A DNA stretch of 64,000 nucleotides from CAYUWM01 sp964448395 (lineage in GTDB: Bacteria; Chloroflexota; Dehalococcoidia; E44-bin15), in NCBI GenBank assembly GCA_964448395.1, contig CAYUWM010000002.1, positions 7,915-71,914 on the forward strand, in the 5' to 3' direction. The first letter of the stretch is position 1. Each line of letters opens with the position of its first letter. The position numbers and the translations under genes were made by a program. The notes below the pieces were generated by a model that saw nothing but the letters and a program-made list of their open reading frames with translations, was not told the DNA's origin and ran no database searches. Positions 56,319 to 64,000 of this stretch are shown in pieces.

Positions 56319-57365
56319 CTAAAATATGTGAACCGCCGACGCTTTGAATACCACATGGACCTCGTTCCCCTCAACAAGGCCCAGCTCTTCAAACGATCGG
56401 CGGGTAACCAGACACACGAAGTCAATCGGGGTGCTGACGGTTACATTCATAGTCGCCCCCCGGTCCTCGACCTTGGTAATGGGTCCAACCAGAGAGTTGC
56501 GCGCGCTGGATACCAGCGACTCCCGGGATAGCAATATGTCCTCCGGCCGCAGTGAAGCGTGCAGCAACCCCCGCAGCTCGGTTATGACCTCCACCTCCAC
56601 CCCTCCGATGTCCATTACCGTCCCCCGCCTGCTGTCATCCCGTACCTCTCCGGAATATATATTGCGCGTCATGGCGAAGCGGGCAACGAACTCCGAGTTC
56701 GGCTGGCGGAATATCTCCTCCGGGGTGCCTACCTGCACGATCCTGCCTTCACCCAGCACTGCGATGCGGTCGCCCAGGGCTACCGCCTCCTCGAAGTCAT
56801 GGGTCACATGTATGAACGTACGCCCCAGCCGGCGCTGTATATCCCGCAGCTCCCGTTGCACCCTATCCCGCTGCTCCGGATCCAGGGCGCTCAGCGGCTC
56901 GTCCAGCAGCACCACCTGCGGGCTGGTGCTGAGGGCACGGGCCAGAGACACCTTCTGCGCCTCCCCCCCGCTGAGGGTGCCGGGCTTGCGCTGCAACAGG
57001 TGCTCGATATCCAGCAATCCCACCAGCCATTCCAATGCCTGAGCCGTCTCTTTCTTGGTATGCCTGCGCCGCTTCAGCCCGAAAAGGATATTGTCCCTGA
57101 CCGACAGGTGGGGGAACAGGGCATAATCCTGGTAAACGAATCCGATTCCGCGCTTCTCCGGCTCCAGCTTGGTTACCTCGGTTCCTCCCAGCCATATCTC
57201 TCCGCTCTTGACCGGGTGCAGGCCGGCGATGGCTTCCAGCAGCACGGTCTTCCCGGCACCGGTGGGACCCAGGATGATGAAGTATTCGCCCTTCTCTACG
57301 CTCAGGTTGGCACCCTCGAGGATGAAATCCCCAAGGTCCACGGTCAGCCCTTTAATCTCAATCAC
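56319..57365 (-). CDS. Tungstate/molybdate ABC transporter ATP-binding protein (WtpC-like)
   Basis: The 348-residue protein has Walker A GPTGAGKT (about residues 33-40), the Q-loop in VYQDYALFPHLSV, the signature LSGGEAQKVSLARAL and Walker B VVLLDEPLSALD. A C-terminal TOBE-type domain (about 285-348) probably senses the oxyanion and inhibits transport. It overlaps the permease gene by 4 bases. Confidence 0.93.
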   Translation of the reverse strand: MIEIKGLTVDLGDFILEGANLSVEKGEYFIILGPTGAGKTVLLEAIAGLHPVKSGEIWLGGTEVTKLEPEKRGIGFVYQDYALFPHLSVRDNILFGLKRRRHTKKETAQALEWLVGLLDIEHLLQRKPGTLSGGEAQKVSLARALSTSPQVVLLDEPLSALDPEQRDRVQRELRDIQRRLGRTFIHVTHDFEEAVALGDRIAVLGEGRIVQVGTPEEIFRQPNSEFVARFAMTRNIYSGEVRDDSRRGTVMDIGGVEVEVITELRGLLHASLRPEDILLSRESLVSSARNSLVGPITKVEDRGATMNVTVSTPIDFVCLVTRRSFEELGLVEGNEVHVVFKASAVHIF

Positions 57366-58198
57366 GCCCGCTTACCCCGGTAGTAAATGATGCGCAGGAA
57401 CACGAAAATCACCAGGCAGGTGATCATGAGCAGTGTGACCAGCGGCAACACGTAGTCAATGCCGTACATCTCCAGCCCCCGGTAGACCAAGACGGAGGCT
57501 ATCGGTGGGGATGAAGTGAGTACCAGCACCGCCCCGAACTCGCTTATACTGCGCGCCCACATCATGATGGAGCCGCCGAATATGCTGCGCCGGGCAAGCG
57601 GCAACGAAATCCGGAAAAAGGTCTGCCACGGCGAGGCCCCCAGTGTGCGTGCCACCTTCTCCAGCCTCACGTCAACCTCTTCAAAACCCTGCTTGGCCGA
57701 ATTGATCAGGAACGGCACGCTGACGAACACCATGGCGATGATAATCCCCGGTATCTCCTGCACGAAACTTATGCCGAAGGCATCGAATATCTTTCCGCCG
57801 AAGTGCATCTTGCCGAAGACGAACAGCAGGGCGATGCCCGCGGCTATGTGCGGCACGACGATGGGCACCTCGATGAGGCTCTCTATTACCCGCTTCCCCG
57901 GGAACTGGTGCCGCGCCAGAAAATACGCCAGCGGAACCCCGAATATCAGGCCGACGGCGGTGGCGATAAGGGCGGTGTAAACACTGAGCCATATCGAGTT
58001 GCGGACATCGCTGTCAAGGAGCTGCGACCACAGCTCGCCCGCACCGGATGAGAACAGAATCTTGGCCAACGGTATGAAGATAAAAAGCAGGATAACCATC
58101 CCCAGCAGGAAAAAGGTCAGCGTCAGCCTGCGCTGTATGGTCCATCTGACCGCGTCGCGCAGACTGTATCTCTTCTTTGATAGCCCACCTGAAACCAT
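57362..58198 (-). CDS. Tungstate/molybdate ABC transporter permease (WtpB-like)
   Basis: The 278-residue membrane protein has about six hydrophobic helices, and the EAA-loop ARTLGASPWQTFFRISLPLA that docks on the ATPase. It is the first gene of the operon and lies directly behind a riboswitch leader. The ATG at 58198 follows CCGGAGGTGGG. Confidence 0.92.
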   Translation of the reverse strand: MVSGGLSKKRYSLRDAVRWTIQRRLTLTFFLLGMVILLFIFIPLAKILFSSGAGELWSQLLDSDVRNSIWLSVYTALIATAVGLIFGVPLAYFLARHQFPGKRVIESLIEVPIVVPHIAAGIALLFVFGKMHFGGKIFDAFGISFVQEIPGIIIAMVFVSVPFLINSAKQGFEEVDVRLEKVARTLGASPWQTFFRISLPLARRSIFGGSIMMWARSISEFGAVLVLTSSPPIASVLVYRGLEMYGIDYVLPLVTLLMITCLVIFVFLRIIYYRGKRA

Positions 58199-58232
58199 AA
58201 CCCACCTCCGGTTACACCATATAACGACTGAA

Positions 58233-58277
58233 CAAAAAGAAAAGCCCGGTAGAGTGGTTCAAGCCACCCTACTGGGC
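58233..58277 (-). terminator. Second intrinsic terminator in the importer leader
   Basis: On the minus strand a 14-position stem (58277-58264 with 58257-58244, one mismatch and one G-T) and a six-base loop are followed by TTTTCTTTTT. It lies between the first terminator and the permease gene, so read-through needs to pass two terminators. Confidence 0.75.
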
Positions 58278-58286
58278 TAAATACAT

Positions 58287-58307
58287 AAAAAAACCTCCAC
58301 AAGGAGG
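58287..58307 (-). terminator. First intrinsic terminator of the riboswitch expression platform
   Basis: On the minus strand CCTCC-TTGT-GGAGG (58307-58294) is followed by seven T. Its 5' arm plus TT (CCTCCTT, 58307-58301) is complementary to AAGGAGG (58344-58338) at the end of the aptamer, which gives an antiterminator alternative. Confidence 0.75.
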
Positions 58308-58335
58308 CATGCAGATAATATCTACTAACAGCAAA

Positions 58336-58440
58336 GCCCTCCTTTCCACAACGGGGGGCGCAGGCGTTTCCCCCTGCACCGTATCGGCTGCCCGCCATGC
58401 CCCACGGTTTAGGCGCGGCAACTCGGAAAGCTAGTATTCA
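58336..58440 (-). ncRNA. Probable molybdenum/tungsten cofactor (Moco-type) riboswitch
   Basis: On the minus strand the leader has GAGTTGCCGCGCC, GGGGCATGGCGGGCAG, GGGGGAAACGCCTG and GTGGAAAGGAGG in the order of the Moco RNA motif as I recall it. AGCTTTCC (58432-58425) can pair with GGAAAG (58347-58342) to close the aptamer. That pairing competes with the antiterminator, so cofactor binding should favour termination and turn off the importer. Match judged by eye. Confidence 0.75.
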
Positions 58441-58456
58441 GTTTTGAACCGGCACG

Positions 58457-58486
58457 ATTATAACACGGATTTCAACACCGGGTCAA
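58457..58486 (-). promoter_or_regulatory. Predicted promoter of the importer operon
   Basis: Read on the minus strand: TTGACC (58486-58481), an 18-base spacer and a perfect TATAAT (58462-58457). Transcription would start just before the riboswitch. Confidence 0.65.
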
Positions 58487-58503
58487 TCCCCATGCACTGT
58501 TGA

Positions 58504-58629
58504 CAAATCGGTGTCCTCAGTGTCCTGTTCGGCATTCTGGTGATAGTACAGCCGAGGATCGTGGCCTATCTGGTGGGCTTCTACTTTATCGCTGTAGGTG
58601 TGCTGTGGATAATTCAAGCTATTAGATAA
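58504..58629 (+). pseudogene. Remnant of a small hydrophobic protein (DUF3096-like)
   Basis: A frame beginning right after TGA 58501 encodes 41 residues, VLSVLFGILVIVQPRIVAYL then VGFYFIAVGVLWIIQAIR, two membrane helices joined by QPRI, resembling short DUF3096-like proteins. There is no ATG, GTG or TTG before the conserved part, so it is probably a decayed or truncated gene. The rest of the 58199-58666 gap is the riboswitch leader and promoter. Confidence 0.45.
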
Positions 58630-58666
58630 CCAAAGCTTTATAGCATTCGGTGATATACAGCACAGC

Positions 58667-59986
58667 TTAAGCAACCTCGGCGGGGATGCCCAGCATGTGC
58701 TCCCTCGCCTCGGCGGCGACGAACAGCGAGCCGGTGATGCAGACCAGGTCTTTCACCCCTGCTATCGACAGGGCGCGCTCGACCGCATCCCCGACGTTTT
58801 CCGACGCTGTGCCCTCGACACCCTGCTTCTTCAGTTCATCGAGCAGCGGTTCCACCGCCAGCGCCCGCGGGTGGCGGGAGCGGGTGGCGATGACGGCGCT
58901 CGCTAGCGGCGCCATCTCGGCCAGCATTCCGGCCACATCCTTGTCCGACGAGGCACCGATCACCAGTATCAAGCGCTCGTGGTCGAAATATTCTGTTATC
59001 GCTTCCTTCAGCCGCCGTGCCGAGTCGGCGTTGTGGGCGCCATCCACCATCACAACCGGCTCCCGCCTCAGCACTTCGAGACGCCCCGGCCAGCTCACCC
59101 GTGCCAGCCCCCTAGCGATAGAGCTCGATTCGACCCCCAGAGCCTCCAGCGCGGCCACCGCCGTTGCCGCGTTCTCCAGCTGGTGCGCTCCGAGCAGGGG
59201 TATCGTAAGCTTATAGCTGCCCTTGGTTCCCTCTACCTCAAACGATTGCCCCGACAAATCAGATGTCAGCTTCCTCCATGTTACATCCCGGCCGACGATC
59301 ACCAGCGTGGTCTCGTTTCGGCGGCAGGCGTCCTCAATCACCGCGGCCGCCTCGGGACGCTGCGGCGCGCTTATCACCTGAGCCCCCCGCTTGATGATGC
59401 CCGCTTTCTCCCCGGCTATCTTTGCCAGCGTATCGCCCAGCACCTCGGCATGGTCCCGGCTTATGGAGGTAATCACGCACAGCTCAGGCGATACCACATT
59501 GGTGGCATCCAGCCGCCCCCCCAGGCCCGCCTCCAGAACCTGGGAATCGACCCCCTGCTCACCGAAAAACGAGAAGGCGACGGCGGTCAGTATCTCGAAG
59601 GTGGTGAGCTCACCGTACTCGTGGCGCCGGTTCACCTCCTCGACCGCGGGCCTGGCCTTGTCCGTCAGGTCAGCGAACATCCCCTCCTCAATCATCTCGC
59701 CATCGACTGTCATCCGCTCCCGGAAGGTGTGCAGGTGAGGGGAGGTGTACAGCCCGGTGCGATATCTGGCAACCGACAGGGCGGAGGCGATCATCGCCGC
59801 TGTGCTGCCCTTCCCCTTGGTGCCCGCTATGTGGATGGTCCTTGGCGCGAGGTGAGGATTGCCCAGCAGTGACAGCAGTTCCACCATGCGCCTCAGGTCG
59901 AAGTTGGCCGCAGAATAGGCTGAGCCGGGCAGCTTCTCGAAATCGGTGAAGCTCAACAGATAACGCAACGATTCCGGATAGTCCAC
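58667..59986 (-). CDS. folC: Folylpolyglutamate / dihydrofolate synthase
   Basis: It adds glutamate to folates (and possibly to dihydropteroate). The 439-residue Mur-ligase-fold protein has IHIAGTKGKGSTAAMIA, LYTSPHLHTFRERM, LEAGLGGRLDATNVV and SISRDHAEVLGDTLAKIAGEKAGI. The start is GTG at 59986, only eight bases after a predicted -10, so its mRNA is probably leaderless. It diverges from dnaE. Confidence 0.95.
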   Translation of the reverse strand: MDYPESLRYLLSFTDFEKLPGSAYSAANFDLRRMVELLSLLGNPHLAPRTIHIAGTKGKGSTAAMIASALSVARYRTGLYTSPHLHTFRERMTVDGEMIEEGMFADLTDKARPAVEEVNRRHEYGELTTFEILTAVAFSFFGEQGVDSQVLEAGLGGRLDATNVVSPELCVITSISRDHAEVLGDTLAKIAGEKAGIIKRGAQVISAPQRPEAAAVIEDACRRNETTLVIVGRDVTWRKLTSDLSGQSFEVEGTKGSYKLTIPLLGAHQLENAATAVAALEALGVESSSIARGLARVSWPGRLEVLRREPVVMVDGAHNADSARRLKEAITEYFDHERLILVIGASSDKDVAGMLAEMAPLASAVIATRSRHPRALAVEPLLDELKKQGVEGTASENVGDAVERALSIAGVKDLVCITGSLFVAAEAREHMLGIPAEVA

Positions 59987-59993
59987 GGGGGGT

Positions 59994-59999
59994 ATTATA
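59994..59999 (-). promoter_or_regulatory. Predicted -10 of folC (leaderless)
   Basis: TATAAT on the minus strand, seven bases between it and the GTG start. No convincing -35 was identified. Confidence 0.45.
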
Positions 60000-60016
60000 T
60001 CATGAGGGCGCGATGA

Positions 60017-60022
60017 TATAAT
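60017..60022 (+). promoter_or_regulatory. Predicted -10 of dnaE (leaderless)
   Basis: A perfect TATAAT, 11 bases before ATG 60034. No ribosome site is present between them, so translation probably begins at or near the 5' end of the mRNA. Confidence 0.5.
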
Positions 60023-60033
60023 ATTACTTACCC

Positions 60034-63000
60034 ATGTTTACCCATCTGCACGTCCACACCGAATACAGCCTCCTCGACGGGCTGTGCCGCATCGAGGATT
60101 TAATCAACAGAGCGAAGGAACTGGGCATGGACAGCCTGGCGATCACCGACCACGGCGTCATGTACGGAGCCATTAAGTTCTACCGCACCGCCCGCGAGGC
60201 CGGGGTGAAACCTATCATCGGCTGCGAGATGTATGTTACCCCGCAGGGACGATTCTCAAAGAGCGCTGCCGATAAAAGCCCCTACCACCTTACCCTGCTC
60301 GCCAGAAACGAGACCGGTTACCGCAACCTGCTCCAGCTCACGACGAAGTCCCACCTCGAGGGCTTCTACTACCGGCCGCGCGTGGACCGGGAGCTGCTGG
60401 AGCAGCACCACGAAGGGCTGGTAGCCCTCTCCGGCTGCCTCCAGGGCGAGGTGCCGCGCCTGCTGCTGGAGGTTCAAAGCGAGGAAGCACGTAAATCGGC
60501 CGAATGGCACCGGAACATATTCGGCGATTTCTATTTGGAGATACAGCGGCATCCCATAGCCGAACTCGACCGGGTGAACCCCCTGTTGATAGCCCTCGGC
60601 AAGGAGCTTGGCATACCCATCGTCGCCACCAATGATGTCCACTATACCCTGAAGGATGACTTCCGCTCCCACGAGCTGCTGCTCTGCATTCAGCGCAACA
60701 CCACCATCCACGATGATAAGCGCTACAGCATGGGTCAGACCTTTTACCTGATGAGCGAGGAGGAGATGGCAGGGCTCTTCCGCGACATACCGCAGGCTAT
60801 GGAGAACACGCAACGGGTGGCCGACATGTGCAACCTGGAGCTGGAGTTCGGGCGGCTGCTGCTGCCGGAGGCAGCCACCCCGCCGGGCAGGACCGCCGAT
60901 GAACACCTCACCGAGCTGTGCCGCGAAGGGCTGCAAAAACGCCTGGGCGAGCCGTCGCCGGAGGCCGCCGCCCGCCTGGATTACGAGCTTGATGTTATAC
61001 GGGAAACCGATTTCGCCAACTACTTCTTCGTTGTCTGGGACCTGATCTCTTTCGCCAGAGAGCGCAAGATCCTGTTCGGGGTGCGCGGCAGCGCCGCCGC
61101 CAGCCTGGTGCTGTACGCCCTGGGCATCACCGATATCAACCCGCTGGAGCACAAGCTGGTGTTCGAGCGCTTCCTCAACGTGGAGCGCAAGGAGATGCCG
61201 GATATCGACCTCGATTTCCAGGACGAGCGCCGCGACGAGGTGATATCCTACGCCGCCGAGAAGTACGGCCCGGAGTGCGTGGCCCAGATCATCACCTTCG
61301 GCACCTTCGGCGCCCGCGCGGCTATCCGCGACGTGGGCCGCGCCCTGGCGATGCCCTACGGCGACGTCGACCGCATAGCCCGGCTGGTGCCGGCGAGCCC
61401 CAACATGAAGCTGGAAAAGGCGATGGAGGAGAACCCGGAATTCGGCGAGCTGTACCGCGATGACGAGGGGGTGCGCCAGCTGGTGGACGACGCCCGACGC
61501 CTCGAGGGCATCGCCCGCCACTCATCCACCCACGCCGCCGGCGTGGTCATCTCCAAGGAGCCGCTGACCCACCACGTGCCCCTGCAGCGCCCCACCAAGG
61601 GCAACGAGGGGGCCATCGCCATGACCCAGTTCCCCATGGAGGCCATCGCCGAGATCGGCCTGCTCAAGATGGACATCCTGGGGCTGGCCAACCTCACCGT
61701 GCTGGAGAAGACCCGGGAGCTCATCGCCCAGACCAGGGGCATCGATGTCAATTTAACCGAGATACCGCTGGACGACCCCAAGACCTTCGATCTGCTGTCC
61801 GCGGGAGATACCACCGGCGTGTTCCAGCTCGAGGGCTCGGGGATGCGCCGATTCGTCAAGGAGCTCAAGCCGTCCTCCTTCAGCGACGTCGCCGCCATGA
61901 TCGCCCTGTACCGCCCCGGCCCGATGCAGCACATCACCACCTTCATCAGGGCGAAGCAGGGGCTGGAGCCGATAAAGTTCCCCCACCCCGACCTCGAAGA
62001 GATACTGCAGGAAACCTACGGCGTCATCGTCTATCAGGACCAGGTGCTGCTCATCGTGCGGGCGTTCGCCGGCTACAGCCTGGGCGAGGCCGACATCTTC
62101 CGCAAGGCGATGGGCAAGAAGATACCCGAGGTGATGCGGAAGGAGCGGCAGAATTTCATGGACGGCGCCGAAAGGAAGGGGTTCCCGCCGCAGCTGGCGC
62201 AGCAGATATTCGAACTCATCGAGCCCTTCGCCGGCTACGCCTTCAACAAGGCCCACAGCGTCAGCTACGCCATGATCGCCTACCAGACCGCCTACTTCAA
62301 GGCCAACTACCCGGCGGAGTTCATGAGCGCCCTGCTCACCAACGACATCGGGAACTCGGACAAGATACGCTCCGCCGTCAACGAGTGCACCCGCCTCGGC
62401 ATGCCGGTGCTGCCGCCGCACATCAACCGCAGCCAGGCTACCTTCACCATCGAGCGCGACGACGGCAAAGATTGCATCCGCTTCGGGCTGGCGGCCATCA
62501 AGAACGTCGGTTTAGGGGCGGTGGAGCCGCTGATAGCCGCCCGCGGGGAGCAGGACTTCGATTCGATAGCCGATTTCTGCCGCCGCGCCGATTTGCGGTC
62601 GATAAACAAGCGCGCGCTGGAGAGCCTGATCAAGGTGGGCGCGCTGGACCCGCTGGGCGACCGCGGGGCCCTGCTCGCCGGCATCGACCGCATCCTGTCG
62701 CTGGCGCAGCGGGAGAAGCAGCTCAAGGAGAGCGGCCAGTCCACCATGTTCGACCTGTGGGGGGAGAGCGTGCCCCTGCCCCTGCCCGACCTGCAGCTGG
62801 ACGGGGGCGGCACCACCCCCGCCGAGAAGCTGGCATGGGAGCGCGAGCTGCTGGGGGTCTACGTCTCGGAGCACCCGTTCAGCCGCCTCGCCTCCACCCT
62901 GCCGCCGAACGCCACCCTGTGCGGCGAGATCGACGAGGGGATGGGAAACCGGGAGGTGGTGACCGCCGGCATGGTGTCATCGGTGAGACACCTGTACACC

Positions 63001-63465
63001 AAGGACGGCCGCCCCTTCGCCAGCGCCACGCTGGAGGACCTCGACGGGCAGGTGGAGGTCACCGCATGGCCCGAGGTGTACGAGCGCACCAGCGAGCTGT
63101 GGGAGGAGGGCACCATCCTGCTGTTGGAGGGCAAGGTGAGGGTAAGGGGAGAGCGCGTCAGCCTGAACTGCGACCGCGTCCGCCTGTACCAGCCCGGCGA
63201 GGAGATAGCCCAGCCACCGCCACCACCGCCGAGGCGCCGGCTGCTGATGCGCATCGCGCAGAGCGACGACGAGCAGGCCGACCTTGCGCTGGTCAACAAC
63301 ATATTCGCCGCCATCAACGAGTACCGCGGCACCGACGAGGTGCGCCTGCGGGTGACCAACGGCAGCGGCACGCAGACGCTGCGGCTCCCCGGCGCCGGCT
63401 ACTGCCCCGAGCTGCACGCCCGGCTCGCCGGCATAGTGGGCGAGGGGAACTTAAAGGTGGAATAA
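60034..63465 (+). CDS. dnaE: DNA polymerase III alpha subunit
   Basis: This is the replicative polymerase, 1143 residues. The N-terminal PHP domain has FTHLHVHTEYSLLDG and LAITDHGVMYGAI. The catalytic palm has PDIDLDFQDERRDEV (about residues 390-405), then HSSTHAAGVVIS. Helix-hairpin-helix and an OB-fold (about 965-1045, LEDLDGQVEVTAWPEVY) follow. The tail includes a proline run (QPPPPPPRRR, about 1062) and a DnaE-specific C-terminal domain. Confidence 0.97.
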   Translation: MFTHLHVHTEYSLLDGLCRIEDLINRAKELGMDSLAITDHGVMYGAIKFYRTAREAGVKPIIGCEMYVTPQGRFSKSAADKSPYHLTLLARNETGYRNLLQLTTKSHLEGFYYRPRVDRELLEQHHEGLVALSGCLQGEVPRLLLEVQSEEARKSAEWHRNIFGDFYLEIQRHPIAELDRVNPLLIALGKELGIPIVATNDVHYTLKDDFRSHELLLCIQRNTTIHDDKRYSMGQTFYLMSEEEMAGLFRDIPQAMENTQRVADMCNLELEFGRLLLPEAATPPGRTADEHLTELCREGLQKRLGEPSPEAAARLDYELDVIRETDFANYFFVVWDLISFARERKILFGVRGSAAASLVLYALGITDINPLEHKLVFERFLNVERKEMPDIDLDFQDERRDEVISYAAEKYGPECVAQIITFGTFGARAAIRDVGRALAMPYGDVDRIARLVPASPNMKLEKAMEENPEFGELYRDDEGVRQLVDDARRLEGIARHSSTHAAGVVISKEPLTHHVPLQRPTKGNEGAIAMTQFPMEAIAEIGLLKMDILGLANLTVLEKTRELIAQTRGIDVNLTEIPLDDPKTFDLLSAGDTTGVFQLEGSGMRRFVKELKPSSFSDVAAMIALYRPGPMQHITTFIRAKQGLEPIKFPHPDLEEILQETYGVIVYQDQVLLIVRAFAGYSLGEADIFRKAMGKKIPEVMRKERQNFMDGAERKGFPPQLAQQIFELIEPFAGYAFNKAHSVSYAMIAYQTAYFKANYPAEFMSALLTNDIGNSDKIRSAVNECTRLGMPVLPPHINRSQATFTIERDDGKDCIRFGLAAIKNVGLGAVEPLIAARGEQDFDSIADFCRRADLRSINKRALESLIKVGALDPLGDRGALLAGIDRILSLAQREKQLKESGQSTMFDLWGESVPLPLPDLQLDGGGTTPAEKLAWERELLGVYVSEHPFSRLASTLPPNATLCGEIDEGMGNREVVTAGMVSSVRHLYTKDGRPFASATLEDLDGQVEVTAWPEVYERTSELWEEGTILLLEGKVRVRGERVSLNCDRVRLYQPGEEIAQPPPPPPRRRLLMRIAQSDDEQADLALVNNIFAAINEYRGTDEVRLRVTNGSGTQTLRLPGAGYCPELHARLAGIVGEGNLKVE

Positions 63466-63520
63466 AGCAATTTTTTGAATAATTAGAACAGTTCGTGTAA
63501 TCTCTGGCGAGTAGAAACAG

Positions 63521-64000
63521 ATGCGCGTGGTCTTATTTGGTGCGGGAGCAAGCTACGGATCAGAACCCCAAGGGCGAGTACCGCCTTTAGGATCGAAGCT
63601 CTTCGAGGAATTAGCCCAGTTCGCGCCCTCTACCTGGGGTAACTTATCTTCTTCATGGGCGAGGCAATTCCGTGTAGACTTTGAACCAGCAATGGCCTCC
63701 TTTATAGAATCTGGGGGTTTCGGTGCCCCACTCCAATGGGATGTGGCAGAATACTTTTTTTCACAGTTTGTGGCTTCAAATTCAAGTATGTACGTCTCAC
63801 TCCTTCGGTCTCTAGCGAGTCATATCGAGCGATATTTGTTCGTAACGTTTAACTACGATCTTCTATTGTTTCAGGCCAGAGAGATGGTTGGAATTACTGC
63901 AGATAAATTAAAAGTTTGCCTACCGCACGGCAATTCATGTCTATGTTGTGAAAGTGTCTCAGCGACACCGGGTGTTAGCTTTACCGCGGGAGTATCTACT
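63521..64000 (+). CDS. SIR2-like domain protein, 3' end outside window
   Basis: The frame is open for 160 codons from ATG 63521 to the window end. It begins MRVVLFGAGASYGSEPQG, the NAD-site Rossmann motif of SIR2-like proteins (GAGAS at residues 7-11), with PPLGSKLFEEL, the TFNYD motif (residues 109-113) and PHGNS (about 135). Two Cys pairs (CLCC) follow. SIR2-like NADases are effectors in several anti-phage systems, often with partner domains not visible here. The region is less GC-rich than dnaE. Confidence 0.8.
   Translation, partial: MRVVLFGAGASYGSEPQGRVPPLGSKLFEELAQFAPSTWGNLSSSWARQFRVDFEPAMASFIESGGFGAPLQWDVAEYFFSQFVASNSSMYVSLLRSLASHIERYLFVTFNYDLLLFQAREMVGITADKLKVCLPHGNSCLCCESVSATPGVSFTAGVST

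Overview
The window is a dense, high-GC bacterial chromosome segment of about 52 protein genes. No rRNA, tRNA, CRISPR array, transposase or integrase was recognised. Gene content suggests a strict anaerobe, most likely of Chloroflexota class Dehalococcoidia. It includes a tungsten-type aldehyde:ferredoxin oxidoreductase with its own multi-cluster ferredoxin, a WtpABC-like oxyanion importer, a MetF-type methylenetetrahydrofolate reductase, a CCG-domain and a LUD-domain iron-sulfur protein, a 2-hydroxyacyl-CoA dehydratase-like protein, and a PyrR-controlled pyr operon. The taxonomic call is an inference; no search was run.

Layout. 1-9635: two tandem histidine kinase/response regulator modules, each a kinase with seven or more PAS domains followed by a single-domain regulator. 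The two regulators are near-identical. A REC-GAF protein follows. 9673-20751: a forward housekeeping block (ribF, tyrS with three S4 domains, a class V aminotransferase, a small unknown gene, serA, ligA, a flavodoxin, pth, a LOG-like gene, eno). 20751-21905: an AT-rich foreign-looking gene coupled to eno. 21926-28625: 2-hydroxyacyl-CoA dehydratase-like gene, gap, a B12/radical SAM gene, a Mrp-like ATPase, a metallo-beta-lactamase-fold gene and a zinc alcohol dehydrogenase. 28633-33199, reverse: an operon of ferredoxin, aldehyde oxidoreductase, LUD iron-sulfur protein and CCG protein. 33447-37669: a HTH-receiver fusion, two small membrane genes, then reverse pheA, two TrkA-like genes, a universal stress protein and a two-helix channel-like protein. 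37822-42730: pdxS, pdxT, a GNAT-like gene, an R3H ATPase and tmk.

42771-51150: the pyrimidine operon, with a PyrR attenuator, pyrR, a pyrB fused to a PyrI-like zinc domain, pyrC, an AT-rich TIR-like gene, carB and pyrK. carA is not in the window. 51173-54867: yjbQ, four tandem single-domain cyclic-nucleotide-binding-fold genes in an A-B-A-B order, and metF. 54934-58486, reverse: a molbindin gene and a three-gene Wtp-like importer behind a probable molybdenum/tungsten cofactor riboswitch whose leader carries two consecutive terminators. 58667-64000: folC and dnaE diverge from apparently leaderless promoters, and the window ends inside a SIR2-like gene.

How it fits together. The Wtp-like importer, the molbindin and the riboswitch would supply and sense the metal cofactor needed by the aldehyde oxidoreductase. 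Ferredoxin, LUD and CCG proteins would move its electrons. The TIR-like, SIR2-like and nuclease-like genes are each alone, AT-rich relative to their surroundings (the SIR2-like gene least clearly), and sit just behind essential genes. They look like single-gene defence insertions.
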